Part shown: in pieces, positions 8,050 through 14,800 of the stretch | Layout: every line of letters starts with the position of its first letter | Numbering within the stretch: position 1 is the first letter of the stretch | From: Bacillota bacterium | GTDB taxonomy: Bacteria > Bacillota_I > Bacilli_A > Acholeplasmatales > Acholeplasmataceae | Direction of reading: 5' to 3' | Assembly (NCBI GenBank): GCA_030830185.1 | Contig: JAURNN010000018.1 | Coordinates: 1-19,782 of the forward strand | Length of the DNA: 19,782 bases | Made by a program: the position numbers and the translations under genes | Notes under the pieces: generated by a model | Told to the model about the DNA's origin: nothing | Database searches by the model: none | Seen by the model: only the letters and a program-made list of their open reading frames with translations

Positions 8050-8078
8050 TTGACAATTGTATGTGTTTTATGTATACT
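8050..8078 (+). promoter_or_regulatory. Promoter of the infC-rpmI-rplT operon
   Basis: A consensus TTGACA (8050-8055) and TATACT (8073-8078) are separated by exactly 17 bases, the best vegetative sigma-type promoter in the window. The transcript would start near 8085, giving a leader of about 130 bases before IF-3. The -35 starts directly after the stop of the preceding permease gene. Confidence 0.9.
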
Positions 8079-8084
8079 AGTCAT

Positions 8085-8197
8085 GCAGTGGAAAGAAGCG
8101 TATGCTCGCCTGATGATTCATTCATAGGCAAAAAGTCACGAAAAATACCAATTTTTCGTTATGAAAAGCATACGTTCACACATGTGAACGTTTTTTT
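8085..8197 (+). promoter_or_regulatory. L20-type autoregulatory leader (attenuator) of infC-rpmI-rplT
   Basis: The leader can fold into a three-way junction. A long-range stem pairs CGTATGCT (8099-8106) with AGCATACG (8167-8174), enclosing one hairpin built from GCCT and ATGA (8108-8116) pairing with TCAT and AGGC (8122-8129), and a second perfect 9-bp hairpin (8138-8146 with 8151-8159, loop ACCA). The long-range stem shares bases 8172-8174 with a terminator stem (8172-8179 with 8184-8191, loop ACAT) followed by seven T (8191-8197), so the two exclude each other. In Firmicutes such leaders in front of infC-rpmI-rplT are known to bind ribosomal protein L20, which mimics its 23S rRNA site and favours termination. 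The pairing is seen directly; L20 binding is inferred from operon identity. Confidence 0.82.
8172..8197 (+). terminator. Attenuator terminator in front of infC
   Basis: A perfect 8-bp stem (ACGTTCAC with GTGAACGT) with a four-base loop is followed by an uninterrupted T7 run. It lies inside the leader, upstream of the IF-3 start, and competes with the antiterminator stem 8099-8106/8167-8174. Confidence 0.9.
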
Positions 8198-8212
8198 ATG
8201 GAGGTAAGGTAC

Positions 8213-8761
8213 ATTAGAAATTATTCAAGAGCAAAGCCAGTCAAAAATGTTGATCCAGTCAATGAATACATTGAATCTGATCAAGTACTCGTCATTGATG
8301 ACCAAGGTGAAAAGCTTGGCGTATTAAATACGCAAACAGCCATTCAAATGGCATTTGAAAAAGAGTTAGATCTTGTTGTTGTATCACCAGGTTCTAAACC
8401 ACCTGTTGCAAAATTCATGGATTATTCGAAATATCGTTATGAACAACAACGTAAAGCGAAAGAAATGAAGAAGAAAACACAAGCTTTCGAACTCAAAGAA
8501 ATTCGTTTATCACCAACGATTGATAAACATGACTTAGAAACGAAAAAATCACATTGTGTGAAGTTTTTACAAAAAGGTCATAAAGTTAAATTATCCATTC
8601 GTTTCTTTGGACGTATGATTACGCACATTGAAATAGGTAAAACAGTAATGAATACATTTTTAGAGATGATACAAGAAGTAGGAAGTCCAGATGGAAAACC
8701 TTCGATGGATGGTCGATCACTCATCGTGATGGTTTCACCAAATAAAACAAAAGGAGAATAA
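8213..8761 (+). CDS. infC: Translation initiation factor IF-3, AUU start
   Basis: IF-3, 182 residues from the proposed start, binds the 30S subunit, prevents premature 50S joining and checks start codon and initiator tRNA. The N-terminal domain includes ETIES-like acidic segments and VVVSPGSKPPVAKFMDYSKYRYE; the linker is Lys-rich; the C-terminal domain includes LKEIRLSPTIDKHDLETK and GRMITHIEIG, all typical. An in-frame ATG at 8198 has no Shine-Dalgarno because it directly follows the attenuator T-run, while GGAGGT at 8200-8205 sits 8 bases before ATT at 8213. IF-3 genes in enteric bacteria and bacilli are known to start with AUU, which lets IF-3 repress its own synthesis. The protein then begins (M)RNYSRAK. 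Identity is certain; the AUU start is strongly supported by spacing. Confidence 0.95.
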   Translation: MRNYSRAKPVKNVDPVNEYIESDQVLVIDDQGEKLGVLNTQTAIQMAFEKELDLVVVSPGSKPPVAKFMDYSKYRYEQQRKAKEMKKKTQAFELKEIRLSPTIDKHDLETKKSHCVKFLQKGHKVKLSIRFFGRMITHIEIGKTVMNTFLEMIQEVGSPDGKPSMDGRSLIVMVSPNKTKGE

Positions 8762-8762
8762 T

Positions 8763-8963
8763 ATGCCAAAGCAAAAAACACATAGTGGCTTAAAGAAGCG
8801 TATTAAAGTCACAGGTACAGGTAAACTTGTTCGCGGACAAGCATATACTGGTCACTTAGCAATGAACAAAACAACAAAACAAAACAGACAATTAAGAGGT
8901 GAGGCGCAAGTATCAGATTCTGATAAAAAGCGTATTAAAAGTCTCATTTCTAACATGTTATAA
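8763..8963 (+). CDS. rpmI: 50S ribosomal protein L35
   Basis: A 66-residue basic protein matching bL35 over its full length, with the N-terminal MPKQKTHSGLKKRIKVTGTGK signature shortened here to its key MPK and KTHSG residues, and a conserved KRIKSLI near the end. It is part of the large ribosomal subunit. AAAGGAG at 8750-8756 lies inside the end of infC and the ATG follows the infC stop by one base, so translation is probably coupled. It is the middle gene of the classic infC-rpmI-rplT operon and shares the L20-type leader control. Confidence 0.97.
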   Translation: MPKQKTHSGLKKRIKVTGTGKLVRGQAYTGHLAMNKTTKQNRQLRGEAQVSDSDKKRIKSLISNML

Positions 8964-8974
8964 GGAGAACTAAA

Positions 8975-9673
8975 ATGCCAAGAGTTAAAGGTGGGACGGT
9001 TACACGTAAACGTCGTAAAAAAATATTAAAATTAGCAAAAGGTTATGTAGGTTCTCGTTCTTTACTATACCGTACAGCACATGAACAAGTGATGAAATCA
9101 CTTGCATATGCTTATAGAGATCGTAAACAGCGCAAAAGAGAATTTAGAAAATTATGGATTCAACGAATTAATGCTGCTGCAAAACAATTAAACTTCAAAT
9201 ACTCATTACTCATCCATGGATTGGCACTTGCAAATGTACAAGTTAACCGTAAAATGTTAGCGGACGTCGCGGTATCCTATCCAGAAGATTTTAAGAAGTA
9301 TGTTGAAATCGCACAAGAAGCAATTAAAGGTAACTTACCTAAAGCCGCAAAAGTAAAAGTTCAAGACGTCGAAGTTAAAGCACCAAAAGCTGAAGTCATT
9401 GAACCAGTTGAAAAAGTCGCTACTAAAGCTGCAGAACCTAAAAAAGAAGCTGCACCAAAAACAACGACAGTTAAAAAACCTGCTGCTACAAAGTCAACAA
9501 CGACAAAAGCACCAGCGAAAAAAGAAGCTGAATTAAAAACACCTGCTGCTAAAAAACCTGCAGCAACAAAAACAACAACGACAAAAGCTCCAGTGAAAAA
9601 AGAAGTTGCAGCAAAAACACCTGTTGCTAAAAAACCTGCAGCAACAAAAACAACAACTAAAAAAGAAGCATAA
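8975..9673 (+). CDS. rplT: 50S ribosomal protein L20 with a long repetitive basic C-terminal tail
   Basis: Residues 1 to about 119 are a normal bL20: MPRVKGG start, the basic helix with RKRRKKILKLAKGY, and the globular part with YSLLIHGL and NRKMLADVA. L20 binds 23S rRNA early in assembly and represses its own operon through the leader. The family is usually about 118 residues; this protein has 232, so residues 120-232 are an added tail rich in Lys, Ala, Pro and Thr. From 167 the tail repeats with a 26-residue period (167-192, 193-218, 219-232 partial), each unit starting KKPAATK. It looks disordered and histone-H1-like. The reading frame is open to a TAA just before a strong terminator, so it is not a frameshift artefact. 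AAGGAG at 8962-8967 overlaps the rpmI stop. Confidence 0.95.
   Translation: MPRVKGGTVTRKRRKKILKLAKGYVGSRSLLYRTAHEQVMKSLAYAYRDRKQRKREFRKLWIQRINAAAKQLNFKYSLLIHGLALANVQVNRKMLADVAVSYPEDFKKYVEIAQEAIKGNLPKAAKVKVQDVEVKAPKAEVIEPVEKVATKAAEPKKEAAPKTTTVKKPAATKSTTTKAPAKKEAELKTPAAKKPAATKTTTTKAPVKKEVAAKTPVAKKPAATKTTTKKEA
9473..9670 (+). repeat. 78-base in-frame tandem repeats in the rplT tail
   Basis: Two full copies (9473-9550 and 9551-9628) and a partial third (9629-9670) each begin AAAAAACCTGC and encode KKPAATK followed by a Thr run and KAP-KKE. The copies differ at many third positions, so the repeat is not freshly duplicated. Confidence 0.85.
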
Positions 9674-9675
9674 TC

Positions 9676-9706
9676 AAAAAAAGAATGCATTAGCATTCTT
9701 TTTTTT
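9676..9706 (+). terminator. Terminator of the infC-rpmI-rplT operon
   Basis: Bases 9676-9688 (seven A then GAATGC) pair perfectly with 9693-9705 (GCATTC then T), with loop ATTA and a T tract. The symmetrical A and T runs would also allow termination from the other side. Confidence 0.92.
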
Positions 9707-9707
9707 G

Positions 9708-9713
9708 TATAAT
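9708..9713 (+). promoter_or_regulatory. -10 element of the following membrane-protein gene
   Basis: A perfect TATAAT directly follows the rplT terminator. Transcription would start about 6-8 bases on, at or next to the ATG at 9721. No clear -35 is visible; the terminator T-run takes its place. Confidence 0.55.
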
Positions 9714-9720
9714 GAGACAT

Positions 9721-11184
9721 ATGAAAGTAAGACTTATCACAAGCAGTATCATTTTAATCGTATTATTTATCACTTATCCAAGTTTACTACTTTTCTTAGA
9801 ACCTTATGGACAAGGAATTATCTCTGTGATTTTGATTTGTATCATTACGATACTGTCTTTTTTTGTTTTTAGTGGTTTGGATAAACTCATTGTTTATATC
9901 ATTTATATATTTTTTACGTTATTATTTTTATTTTTGTTACCTGCAGATTATCAAGTATTAATTGCACTAACTGCAACATTTACTATGATTGTACATCCTT
10001 TGTCTTCTTTAGAAAAAAAACTATCGAAGATCATCCATCCTAATTTAACAAATCCAATTCGTATTCATTTAAGTGGATCATATTGGCCATATTTTGAATA
10101 CCGAAGTTCTATGAAAGCTTTTTACCATTTACCACAATCTAAAAAATTGCATCAAAATAAATGGTATTTATTATCAAGACAATTTACAACATTATTTTTA
10201 TTATTTTTTGGTGTTTTCATATTAATTAATGAAACCTCAGCAATTATTAATGCACTCGATAACTTTAGTATAACGCGATTCATTAGTTTATATGTCGTTT
10301 TTTGGTTTGTATTAATGAGTTACTATTCTTACAAAAAAGGATTTACAACAGTACTACGTGCTTTAATGATCGGAATATTTCCAATGATCTTTTATATATT
10401 AATCGTTGTTCCATTAGAAAACTACATTAAATTTCCGATGATGATGATTTTACTGATTGTTTTCTTATTTATTGTTATTTTTGAATTTAATCGTTATTTT
10501 GAAAGAGTTAGCTTTGATGCGTTTGATTATATCGATGAAAAAACGCATCAACATGTATATGCCAATTCTTTATTTGAACCCATTATTTATAATGATACTT
10601 ATATTTTATCTGCACACTACTTAATTAAAATTTCTTTAACAACATTTCATCAACATCTCCGTCAAATTTTAATTTATGCCAACAAAAAACATATCATTTT
10701 AACAGCCTATGCATACGGTGAACAAATGTTTCATCTGTATGCTGATTTTCATTTTAATGATCGACTGAACGTCGACTTATTAAAAACGTATTTAGAATCG
10801 TTATTTATTGTAGGGATTCCCTATGAGTTAATAGAAGACAAACACAAAAATGTCTATGAGAAAAGGTTTTATCATCAATCTTCGTATATTATCGCCAGAG
10901 CAAATCATTTATCGAAACAACTCGAAGATGTTTCAAATGAAAAAATAGTCATACTTTCACTCTTTATGTTTTTTGAAAACCTACACTCATTAACGTACAT
11001 TCAAAAACATTATCAATATCAACTCATAAAAGATATGTCTACTGATGATTACCATACCATTCAAATTGATTTGCCAATCGTGAATAATCCATATGCCATT
11101 ACGCAATCGGTTCAAGATGTTTTATCAATCATGAATCAACATCATGGTCAATTTATAAGAATACTCGTTTCAAAAATTTTATAA
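9721..11184 (+). CDS. Large membrane protein of unknown function
   Basis: A 487-residue protein without a family I recognise. The first half (to about residue 250) has roughly seven hydrophobic membrane segments, interrupted near 95-150 by a polar, aromatic loop with HLSGSYWPYFEYRSS. The second half, from about 255, is soluble, rich in His, Tyr, Ile and Leu, with mixed helix/strand pattern and no visible catalytic motif. An in-frame ATG at 9712 overlaps the -10 element TATAAT, so 9721 is the likely start, and the mRNA may have no leader; there is no Shine-Dalgarno sequence before either ATG. It stands alone between a terminator and the next promoter. A transporter, a sensor or an envelope-assembly protein are all possible. 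Confidence 0.75.
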   Translation: MKVRLITSSIILIVLFITYPSLLLFLEPYGQGIISVILICIITILSFFVFSGLDKLIVYIIYIFFTLLFLFLLPADYQVLIALTATFTMIVHPLSSLEKKLSKIIHPNLTNPIRIHLSGSYWPYFEYRSSMKAFYHLPQSKKLHQNKWYLLSRQFTTLFLLFFGVFILINETSAIINALDNFSITRFISLYVVFWFVLMSYYSYKKGFTTVLRALMIGIFPMIFYILIVVPLENYIKFPMMMILLIVFLFIVIFEFNRYFERVSFDAFDYIDEKTHQHVYANSLFEPIIYNDTYILSAHYLIKISLTTFHQHLRQILIYANKKHIILTAYAYGEQMFHLYADFHFNDRLNVDLLKTYLESLFIVGIPYELIEDKHKNVYEKRFYHQSSYIIARANHLSKQLEDVSNEKIVILSLFMFFENLHSLTYIQKHYQYQLIKDMSTDDYHTIQIDLPIVNNPYAITQSVQDVLSIMNQHHGQFIRILVSKIL

Positions 11185-11188
11185 ATCA

Positions 11189-11197
11189 TGTTATAAT
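11189..11197 (+). promoter_or_regulatory. Extended -10 promoter of the M42 peptidase leader
   Basis: TGT followed by TATAAT (TG at 11189-11190, hexamer 11192-11197) is an extended -10 element; the -35 region is weak. Transcription would start near 11204, exactly at the 5' arm of the leader's closing stem. Confidence 0.7.
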
Positions 11198-11203
11198 TAT
11201 ATT

Positions 11204-11350
11204 AACCTAGAAAGACCCGTTAGAACCCAAAAAATGATATTGGGAATGAAAACTGTGTAGGTGTGAATGCCATTTAATGGAATCCCGAAACATAGCAAAG
11301 CGTTTCCCACTTGAACATACCATGTTCTATCGCTTTCTAGGGGTTTTTTT
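11204..11350 (+). promoter_or_regulatory. Structured leader RNA with mutually exclusive folds upstream of an M42 peptidase gene
   Basis: The 5' and 3' ends pair: 11206-11214 with 11333-11341 (9 bp), 11218-11219 with 11331-11332, and 11221-11226 with 11324-11329, 17 pairs in all with one 3-base bulge and one T-T mismatch. GG and seven T (11344-11350) follow, as in a terminator. The same 3' bases can instead form a local hairpin: 11297-11302 (AAAGCG) with 11331-11336 (CGCTTT), and 11313-11318 (GAACAT) with 11322-11327 (ATGTTC). A further 5-bp hairpin (CCCAA with TTGGG) lies near 11227-11245. This is the layout of a riboswitch or attenuator, or of a small RNA gene. I could not match it to a known riboswitch class or to a T-box. 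Confidence 0.65.
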
Positions 11351-11369
11351 ATATAAAGGAGAAAAAGTA

Positions 11370-12413
11370 ATGTCATTACTAAAAACACTAACGCAATTAC
11401 CTGGTATTCCAGGACACGAATCTCGTGTTAAATCATTTATTAAAGATACATTATTAAAAGAAAATGCAGAAATCATTGAAGATAATTTAGGTTCTCTGAT
11501 TGCAAAAAAAGGAAATAACGGTCCTAAAATAATGATCGCTGGTCATATGGATGAGATTGGATTGATTGTTTCTTCGATTACAAACGAAGGCTTCATTAAA
11601 TTTCAAACGGTTGGTGGTTGGTTTTCACAAGTGATGCTTGCACAATTGTGGGATATTCACACAAATAAAGGTATTCTCATTGGTGTCACAGGAATTACAC
11701 CTCCCCATTTAATACCTCAAGACCAAAGAAGTAAAGCGATCCCGATGGATGATTTATTCATTGATATTGGTGTATCTTCTAAAGAAGAGGCACTTGAAAA
11801 AGGTATTGAACTTGGTCAGATGATCACACCACACAATGACTATTACGAACTTGCGAATTCAAAATATCATCTTGCAAAAGCATTTGATAATCGAGTTGGC
11901 TCATATATCGTCCTTGAAGCATTCAAACGTAGTGAACCTAAAGACGCTCAACTTTATGCAACCTTTACGGTTCAAGAAGAGGTCGGACTTAGAGGCGCAA
12001 AGACAACAAGTTATATCGTTGAACCTGATTTAGCAATTTCAGTAGATACTGGTGTTGGTAATGATGTTCCTAAGGGTGATAAAAACGAACAAACGCTTGG
12101 TAATGGACCACAAATTTACTTATTTGATCGTACGACCATTGGTCATCCAAAACTAAGAAGACATCTTTTAACTCTTGCAGAATCACATGAGATTCCTACC
12201 CAACAACCCTACATTAAACAAGGTGGTACCGATGCTGGAAATATGCATTTAGCTCATCGTGGAGCGCCAGCGATATCACTTGGTATTCCAACACGTTATA
12301 TGCATTCACACTATTCCATGATTCATACAGATGATGTTGAACATGCCATTCAGTTACTTGTAGCATTTATTAATACATGTACAGAAGACACTTTATTAAC
12401 CATTAAAAAATAG
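11370..12413 (+). CDS. M42 family metallopeptidase (glutamyl aminopeptidase-like)
   Basis: A complete 347-residue M42 aminopeptidase, normal in length, forming large tetrahedral complexes in known relatives and acting on peptides in the cytosol. The metal-site residues are His59 (AGHMDE), bridging Asp173 (KAFDNRVG), the base Glu203 and ligand Glu204 (VQEEVGLRG), Asp226 (SVDTGVG) and His312 (RYMHSH). The ATG at 11370 has AAAGGAG at 11355-11361, just after the leader's T-run; ATGs further upstream lie inside the structured leader and are discarded. The stop codon is part of the following terminator stem. It is a paralogue of the truncated gene at 1-273. Its structured leader suggests control by some nutrient or stress signal. 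Family is certain; specificity (glutamyl or general) is not. Confidence 0.95.
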   Translation: MSLLKTLTQLPGIPGHESRVKSFIKDTLLKENAEIIEDNLGSLIAKKGNNGPKIMIAGHMDEIGLIVSSITNEGFIKFQTVGGWFSQVMLAQLWDIHTNKGILIGVTGITPPHLIPQDQRSKAIPMDDLFIDIGVSSKEEALEKGIELGQMITPHNDYYELANSKYHLAKAFDNRVGSYIVLEAFKRSEPKDAQLYATFTVQEEVGLRGAKTTSYIVEPDLAISVDTGVGNDVPKGDKNEQTLGNGPQIYLFDRTTIGHPKLRRHLLTLAESHEIPTQQPYIKQGGTDAGNMHLAHRGAPAISLGIPTRYMHSHYSMIHTDDVEHAIQLLVAFINTCTEDTLLTIKK

Positions 12414-12438
12414 GCGAGAAACATTGCTTATTTTTTTT
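12405..12438 (+). terminator. Terminator after the M42 peptidase gene
   Basis: Bases 12405-12415 pair with 12426-12436 (11 bp, one G-U), with a 10-base loop and a T8 run. The TAG stop of the peptidase lies inside the left arm. Confidence 0.75.
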
Positions 12439-12447
12439 ATACATGCG

Positions 12448-12456
12448 TGTTATAAT
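12448..12456 (+). promoter_or_regulatory. Extended -10 promoter of the copper operon
   Basis: TGT plus TATAAT (hexamer 12451-12456) is an extended -10 element 20 bases before the copA ATG, with AAGGAG (12463-12468) between. No consensus -35 is found at 16-18 bases. The imperfect inverted repeat ACATGCGTGT (12441-12450) overlaps it and could be an operator. Confidence 0.7.
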
Positions 12457-12475
12457 GAAGTTAAGGAGACACCAC

Positions 12476-14605
12476 ATGAAAGAAGCCATCAAAGTATCCA
12501 ATATTACTTGTGCGAACTGTGCACAAACCATCACGCAATATTTTAAAGACTTAGATGAGATCCAAGCAGATGTTCACGTGACATCCAAACGTGTCACATT
12601 TACGTATAATGAAGATAAATATCAAACCGAGGATCTTGTCCATCATTTAAGTATTATCGGTTATCATGCTGTGATGACATCTGAAGATGCAAAAAGACAA
12701 AGAAGAAAAGATCGTATCGATCTTATTTTAGGAACGATTTTAACGCTACCTTTACTTTATACCATGGTGCATCACCTAGGAATTCCTTTAGGTGTACCAT
12801 CTTGGCTAATGAATGGTTATGTACAATGGGCAATCTCGACACCGATTTTATTTTTTGTAGGAAGACGCTTCTTTTTCCAAACGTATCATCAAATTAAATC
12901 AAAAAATTTAGGGATGGATACTTTAGTTGTCATTGGTACAACCGCAGCCTACTTTTTAAGTATTTATGAAACCATCACGGTCTCTAACATGATGATGGCG
13001 AATTTATATTTTGAAACAACCGCCGTCATCATCTGGATGGTTCTTATTGGTCATACCTTTGAAAATCGTGTGAAAGAAAAAACATCTGATGAACTCTTTA
13101 CACTCATGTCAATGGGAGCAAAAGAAGCAAGAATCAAGACAAAAGACGGACTTGTGATGATACCAATGAGTCAGGTGAAACTTCATGACGTTGTTGTTGT
13201 GCTCGCAAATGAAAAAATCCCAGTTGACGGTAAAATCATATCGGGTCAAACCTATATTGATGAACAAATGTTAACTGGTGAATCGATGCCTGTTGTTAAA
13301 ACAATTGGACAAGATGTATATGGTGCAACACTTAACATGATGGAAACAATTGAAGTGGAAGTACTTAAAGAAGGACATGAAACCATGCTTCAGTCTATTA
13401 TAAATACAGTCATGGAAACTGCCTTAATTAAACCTAAAATACAAAGAGTTGCAGATCAAATTGCAAGATACTTTGTTCCAATTGTCGTCATCATTGCATT
13501 ATTTACAATGATGATTTGGACACTCTTGAGTCCGAATAATTTTAATGATGGTATCAAAGCAACCATTGCCGTTCTTGTCATTAGTTGCCCATGTGCGCTT
13601 GGTCTTGCTACCCCTACATCGATTTCTGTTGCAAGTGGAATTGCCTTTAAAAGAGGAATCTTATATAAAGGTGGCGCATTCTTTGAACAAGCACAGCAAC
13701 TGAACGCAATCGCATTTGATAAAACAGGAACGTTAACAAAAGGTGAACCTCAAGTAGTTCATGTTGAAGGTGATGTATTAAGTATCGCTGCATCTCTTGA
13801 ATATCATGCAAATCATCCACTTGCAAAAGCTGTGATTAAAGCCTATCAAGGAGATATTCTTGAAGCCAAAGATATGGATATTGTCATTGGAAAAGGACTC
13901 ATTGGAACCATCGAAAACAACGTTTATCGGATTGGATCTAAATCATTCGTATCATCTTTTGGTATCGACATCTCATATGACACCGAACGTTTTCACAACG
14001 AAGGAAAAACGGTTATCTACGTTTCAAATGAAACAACGTGCTTAGGATTTTTAGTGATTGAAGATACAATTAAAGAAGATGCTAAAAAATTAATTGATGA
14101 ATTAGTAAAAAGAAACATAACACCTATCATGATTACAGGGGATCATCAAAAAACTGCCCAAACAATTGCTAATCAATTAGGCATCAAAACCTTTTACGCT
14201 GAAGTCTTACCTCAAGATAAAGCAAACATCATTAAAAAGCTACAAGATGAAGGTTATCATGTAGCCTTTGTTGGTGATGGTATGAATGATGCACCTGCAT
14301 TAACGATGGCGCATGTTGGATTTGCTGTGCATAGTGGACATGATGTAGCACTTGATGCCTCTGATGTGACACTGATGTCTGCAGAACTCAAGCTTGTTGT
14401 GGATGCACTCGACTTATCAAAAGCAACGCTTAAAAATATAAAACTTAATTTTTTATGGGCATTTTCCTATAATATTATTTTGATTCCAATTGCTGCTTTT
14501 GGATTTTTAGATCCAACGCTTGCTGGTATTGGGATGGCATTTTCATCGATTATGGTCGTATTGAATGCATTAAGTTTGAAACGTTTTAAATTTATCAAGC
14601 TATAA
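12476..14605 (+). CDS. copA: Copper-exporting P1B-type ATPase
   Basis: A 709-residue Cu(I)-transporting P-type ATPase with one N-terminal metal-binding domain (CANC, Cys12 and Cys15), then eight expected membrane helices. Motifs: actuator TGES (267-270), the membrane CPC metal site (371-373), the phosphorylated Asp415 in DKTGT, the His447-Pro448 motif of heavy-metal pumps, and GDGMND (600-605). Tyr665-Asn666 in the seventh helix and Met687/Ser690-Ser691 in the eighth are the residues typical of the Cu(I) group (P1B-1). It removes copper from the cytosol using ATP. The start at 12476 is chosen because AAGGAG precedes it; in-frame ATGs at 12443 and 12455 lie at or before the promoter. A CopZ-like gene follows 12 bases on. 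No regulator gene is nearby. Confidence 0.96.
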   Translation: MKEAIKVSNITCANCAQTITQYFKDLDEIQADVHVTSKRVTFTYNEDKYQTEDLVHHLSIIGYHAVMTSEDAKRQRRKDRIDLILGTILTLPLLYTMVHHLGIPLGVPSWLMNGYVQWAISTPILFFVGRRFFFQTYHQIKSKNLGMDTLVVIGTTAAYFLSIYETITVSNMMMANLYFETTAVIIWMVLIGHTFENRVKEKTSDELFTLMSMGAKEARIKTKDGLVMIPMSQVKLHDVVVVLANEKIPVDGKIISGQTYIDEQMLTGESMPVVKTIGQDVYGATLNMMETIEVEVLKEGHETMLQSIINTVMETALIKPKIQRVADQIARYFVPIVVIIALFTMMIWTLLSPNNFNDGIKATIAVLVISCPCALGLATPTSISVASGIAFKRGILYKGGAFFEQAQQLNAIAFDKTGTLTKGEPQVVHVEGDVLSIAASLEYHANHPLAKAVIKAYQGDILEAKDMDIVIGKGLIGTIENNVYRIGSKSFVSSFGIDISYDTERFHNEGKTVIYVSNETTCLGFLVIEDTIKEDAKKLIDELVKRNITPIMITGDHQKTAQTIANQLGIKTFYAEVLPQDKANIIKKLQDEGYHVAFVGDGMNDAPALTMAHVGFAVHSGHDVALDASDVTLMSAELKLVVDALDLSKATLKNIKLNFLWAFSYNIILIPIAAFGFLDPTLAGIGMAFSSIMVVLNALSLKRFKFIKL

Positions 14606-14617
14606 AAGGAGATTATT

Positions 14618-14800
14618 ATGAAAATCAAAGTCACAAATATGACATGTCAACATTGTGTGAGAACCATTCAAATGGCACTCATCAAAAATAAAATTGTTGC
14701 TGATATTCATCTTGAGGGACAAACTGTAGACGTCAAATCTGACGTTTCTGAATCTCAAGTTAAAAAAGTGATCCATGAAGCTGGCTACGAAACAGTATGA
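14618..14800 (+). CDS. copZ: Heavy-metal-associated copper chaperone, CopZ-like
   Basis: A 60-residue HMA-domain protein with the MTCQHC motif (Cys10 and Cys13) that binds Cu(I), and the short beta-alpha-beta-beta-alpha-beta fold pattern of copper chaperones such as CopZ; slightly shorter than the usual 65-70 residues. It should hand copper to the CopA pump encoded just upstream. It has a strong AAAGGAG (14605-14611), 6 bases before the ATG. The TGA stop overlaps the rsmD start (ATGA), so the three genes are translated from one mRNA. Mercury or other soft metals could bind the same motif, but the CopA neighbour makes copper most likely. Confidence 0.92.
   Translation: MKIKVTNMTCQHCVRTIQMALIKNKIVADIHLEGQTVDVKSDVSESQVKKVIHEAGYETV

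Noticed and set aside
9361..9720. A 119-codon open frame opposite the rplT tail
   Set aside because: It is the antisense reading of the repeats; its start is in the terminator of rplT and it has no own signals.
11265..11290. T-box-like segment TGGAATCCCG in the M42 leader
   Set aside because: The T-box core needs TGGNACC in a defined antiterminator; here only TGG and the final CG match, and no specifier stem was seen.
11197..11388. A 63-codon open frame on the minus strand with hydrophobic product
   Set aside because: It lies across the structured leader and the peptidase start, has no ribosome binding site and its hydrophobicity follows from reading an AT-rich region in reverse.
12443..12475. 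Longer N-terminus for CopA from ATG at 12443
   Set aside because: The extension overlaps the promoter -10 element and lacks a ribosome binding site; the metal-binding domain starts normally from 12476.
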